Positions 6,450 to 7,484 of a stretch of 7,484 bases of DNA are shown in pieces. Under the pieces are notes generated by a model, which was not told the origin of the DNA, did no database searches, and saw only the letters and a program-made list of their open reading frames with translations. Positions within the stretch are counted from its first letter, which is position 1. Every line of letters starts with the position of its first letter. This DNA is from JANXQG01 sp037147235 (GTDB taxonomy: Bacteria; Planctomycetota; Planctomycetia; Pirellulales; Thermoguttaceae): assembly GCA_037147235.1 (NCBI GenBank), contig JBAWVO010000311.1, forward strand, positions 1 through 7,484, read 5' to 3'. The position numbers and the translations under genes were made by a program.

Positions 6450-6451
6450 TA

Positions 6452-7387
6452 ATGGACGGTATGTTTTCACGCGATTTGGCATTATACGGTCCGGAAGCAA
6501 AGATTCCCAAGCCCCTTCGGCCCAGACAGGGCATGCGGTACTGTCGGCGTCTGGCCGGACGGCACTACGAGAACTTTACCGTCGTCAGTTGGCTGTTGCC
6601 GTGGCCGTTGCGCCAGCATTTTTATAACGTCTACGCCTATTGCCGCTGGGCCGACGATCTGGCCGACGAACCGGGCGACCCACAGCAAAGCCTTTTGCTG
6701 CTGGACTGGTGGGAAAAGGAGCTTCGTGACTGTTATGCCGGCAGGACTCGGCACCCGGTCTTCGTCGCCCTGGCCGACACGATCCGCCATTTTTCGATCC
6801 CCATGGATCCTTTCATCGACCTGCTGGTCGCCTTTCGCCAGGACCAGCGGGTTCGCCGCTACGACGACCAGGGGCAACTGACGCAGTATTGCCGCTACTC
6901 GGCCAACCCGGTCGGCCGGCTGATCCTCTATTTAGGCAAGTGCCATACCCCCGAGCGAGCCCAATTGGCTGACTCGGTCTGCACCGGGCTGCAACTAGCC
7001 AATTTCTGGCAGGACGTGGCTCGCGACTGGGACATGGGCCGCATCTATCTGCCGGCGGCCGACTGCACCCGTTTCGGCTATGACGACGCGATGTTCGCCC
7101 GACGGGAGGTGAATGACGCTTTCCGCCGCCTGATGGCCGCAGAAGTTGATCTGGCCGAAGGTCATTTGCGACGCGGACTGCCGCTTGTGCGGTGGATGCC
7201 CCCGGAATTGCAACTCGACGTGGCCCTGTTCATCCACGGCGGGCTGGCAATCCTACATGCCATTCGGCAGCAGAACTACGACGTCTGGACCTCGCGGCCG
7301 GCGATTTCCAAGAAAACCAAGCTGTGGCTGGTGTGGAAATGCTGGTGGGAATTGAAGCGGGGCCGGGTTCCGGAGGATATTTTATGA
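6452..7387 (+). CDS. hpnC: HpnC-type squalene/phytoene synthase family protein
   Basis: In the HpnCDE route to squalene, HpnD joins two farnesyl diphosphates to presqualene diphosphate, HpnC converts that to hydroxysqualene, and HpnE reduces it to squalene for hopanoids or sterols. This 311-residue protein carries the HpnC-like opening RYCRRLAGRHYENF (29-42), SWLLP, and HFYNVYAYCRWADDLADE with the first Asp-rich motif DDLAD at 68-72. The second motif, NFWQDVARD, is at 184-192, with GRIYLP after it and the conserved YSANPVGRL segment at 149-157. No membrane segment is obvious. The YGP at 12-14, which I recall from relatives, places the start upstream of it; ATG 6452 or ATG 6461 both fit, and neither has a clear ribosome binding site. 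The frame ends in ATGA, overlapping a further open frame. HpnC fits better than phytoene synthase or HpnD, but the assignment within the family rests on motif memory. Confidence 0.9.
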   Translation: MDGMFSRDLALYGPEAKIPKPLRPRQGMRYCRRLAGRHYENFTVVSWLLPWPLRQHFYNVYAYCRWADDLADEPGDPQQSLLLLDWWEKELRDCYAGRTRHPVFVALADTIRHFSIPMDPFIDLLVAFRQDQRVRRYDDQGQLTQYCRYSANPVGRLILYLGKCHTPERAQLADSVCTGLQLANFWQDVARDWDMGRIYLPAADCTRFGYDDAMFARREVNDAFRRLMAAEVDLAEGHLRRGLPLVRWMPPELQLDVALFIHGGLAILHAIRQQNYDVWTSRPAISKKTKLWLVWKCWWELKRGRVPEDIL

Positions 7388-7484
7388 CTAAAATCGTAGG
7401 GTGCGTGAAGCACGGGAGCATGACAGGGGTGGTGCGTTGCGCGAACCGGCTTCCCACGAGTAGAAAGTTTTCCGGTAGTTCAGC
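7384..7484 (+). CDS. Possible partial ORF coupled to hpnC, unidentified
   Basis: An ATG overlaps the hpnC stop codon (ATGA), and the frame stays open for 33 codons to the window edge, beginning MTKIVGCVKHGSM. The overlap is typical of translational coupling, and hpnD would be the expected neighbour. The peptide does not look like an HpnD N-terminus, however, and the DNA contains GGTGCGTGAAGC and GGTGCGTTGCGC, which resemble fragments of a common dispersed repeat. It may therefore be non-coding sequence that happens to be open. A second in-frame ATG is at 7420. Confidence 0.22.
   Translation, partial: MTKIVGCVKHGSMTGVVRCANRLPTSRKFSGSS

Overview
The window looks like chromosomal DNA from a planctomycete, probably in the Pirellulales. 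I base this on family resemblance recalled from memory, not on a search: the ribonuclease D with its C-terminal domain, a small acidic/basic protein of a type common in planctomycetes, an HpnC-type squalene-pathway enzyme, and intergenic foldback repeats built on CCGTGGGTT/AACCCACGG. G+C is moderately high, and Shine-Dalgarno sites are present but not universal.

Layout, left to right. (1) 50-3205, minus: a 1051-residue membrane sensor histidine kinase with an N-terminal multi-pass membrane region, a large extracytoplasmic sensor domain, two PAS domains and a HisKA/HATPase core. (2) 3206-3578: non-coding, holding a candidate kinase promoter, foldback element copy 1 (3312-3521) and a strong hairpin just past the end of rnd. 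(3) 3579-4754, minus: ribonuclease D, most likely starting at a GTG. (4) 4755-4943: divergent intergenic region. (5) 4944-5189, plus: an 81-residue hypothetical protein with a good ribosome binding site and candidate promoter. (6) 5190-5492: non-coding, holding foldback element copy 2 (5248-5458), bracketed by a 14-bp inverted repeat. (7) 5493-6422, minus: ispH, the last enzyme of the MEP isoprenoid pathway. (8) 6452-7387, plus: hpnC, a squalene-branch enzyme, divergent from ispH across only 29 bp that contain a 17-bp palindrome. (9) 7384 to the window end: an open frame overlapping the hpnC stop by ATGA, of unknown identity.

How the genes fit together. IspH makes IPP and DMAPP, and HpnC acts downstream on the C30 product built from them, so the ispH/hpnC pair joins isoprenoid supply to hopanoid or sterol precursor synthesis. 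The histidine kinase and RNase D have no visible functional tie to that pair. The two foldback elements lie in the same orientation about 97% identical, and together enclose rnd and the small gene.

I see no defence island, CRISPR array, transposase, tRNA or rRNA. The most interesting material is non-coding: the paired foldback elements, their placement next to or inside hairpins, and the palindrome between ispH and hpnC. Among proteins, the points of interest are the Glu-for-Asp change in the RNase D active site and the unassigned 81-residue protein.
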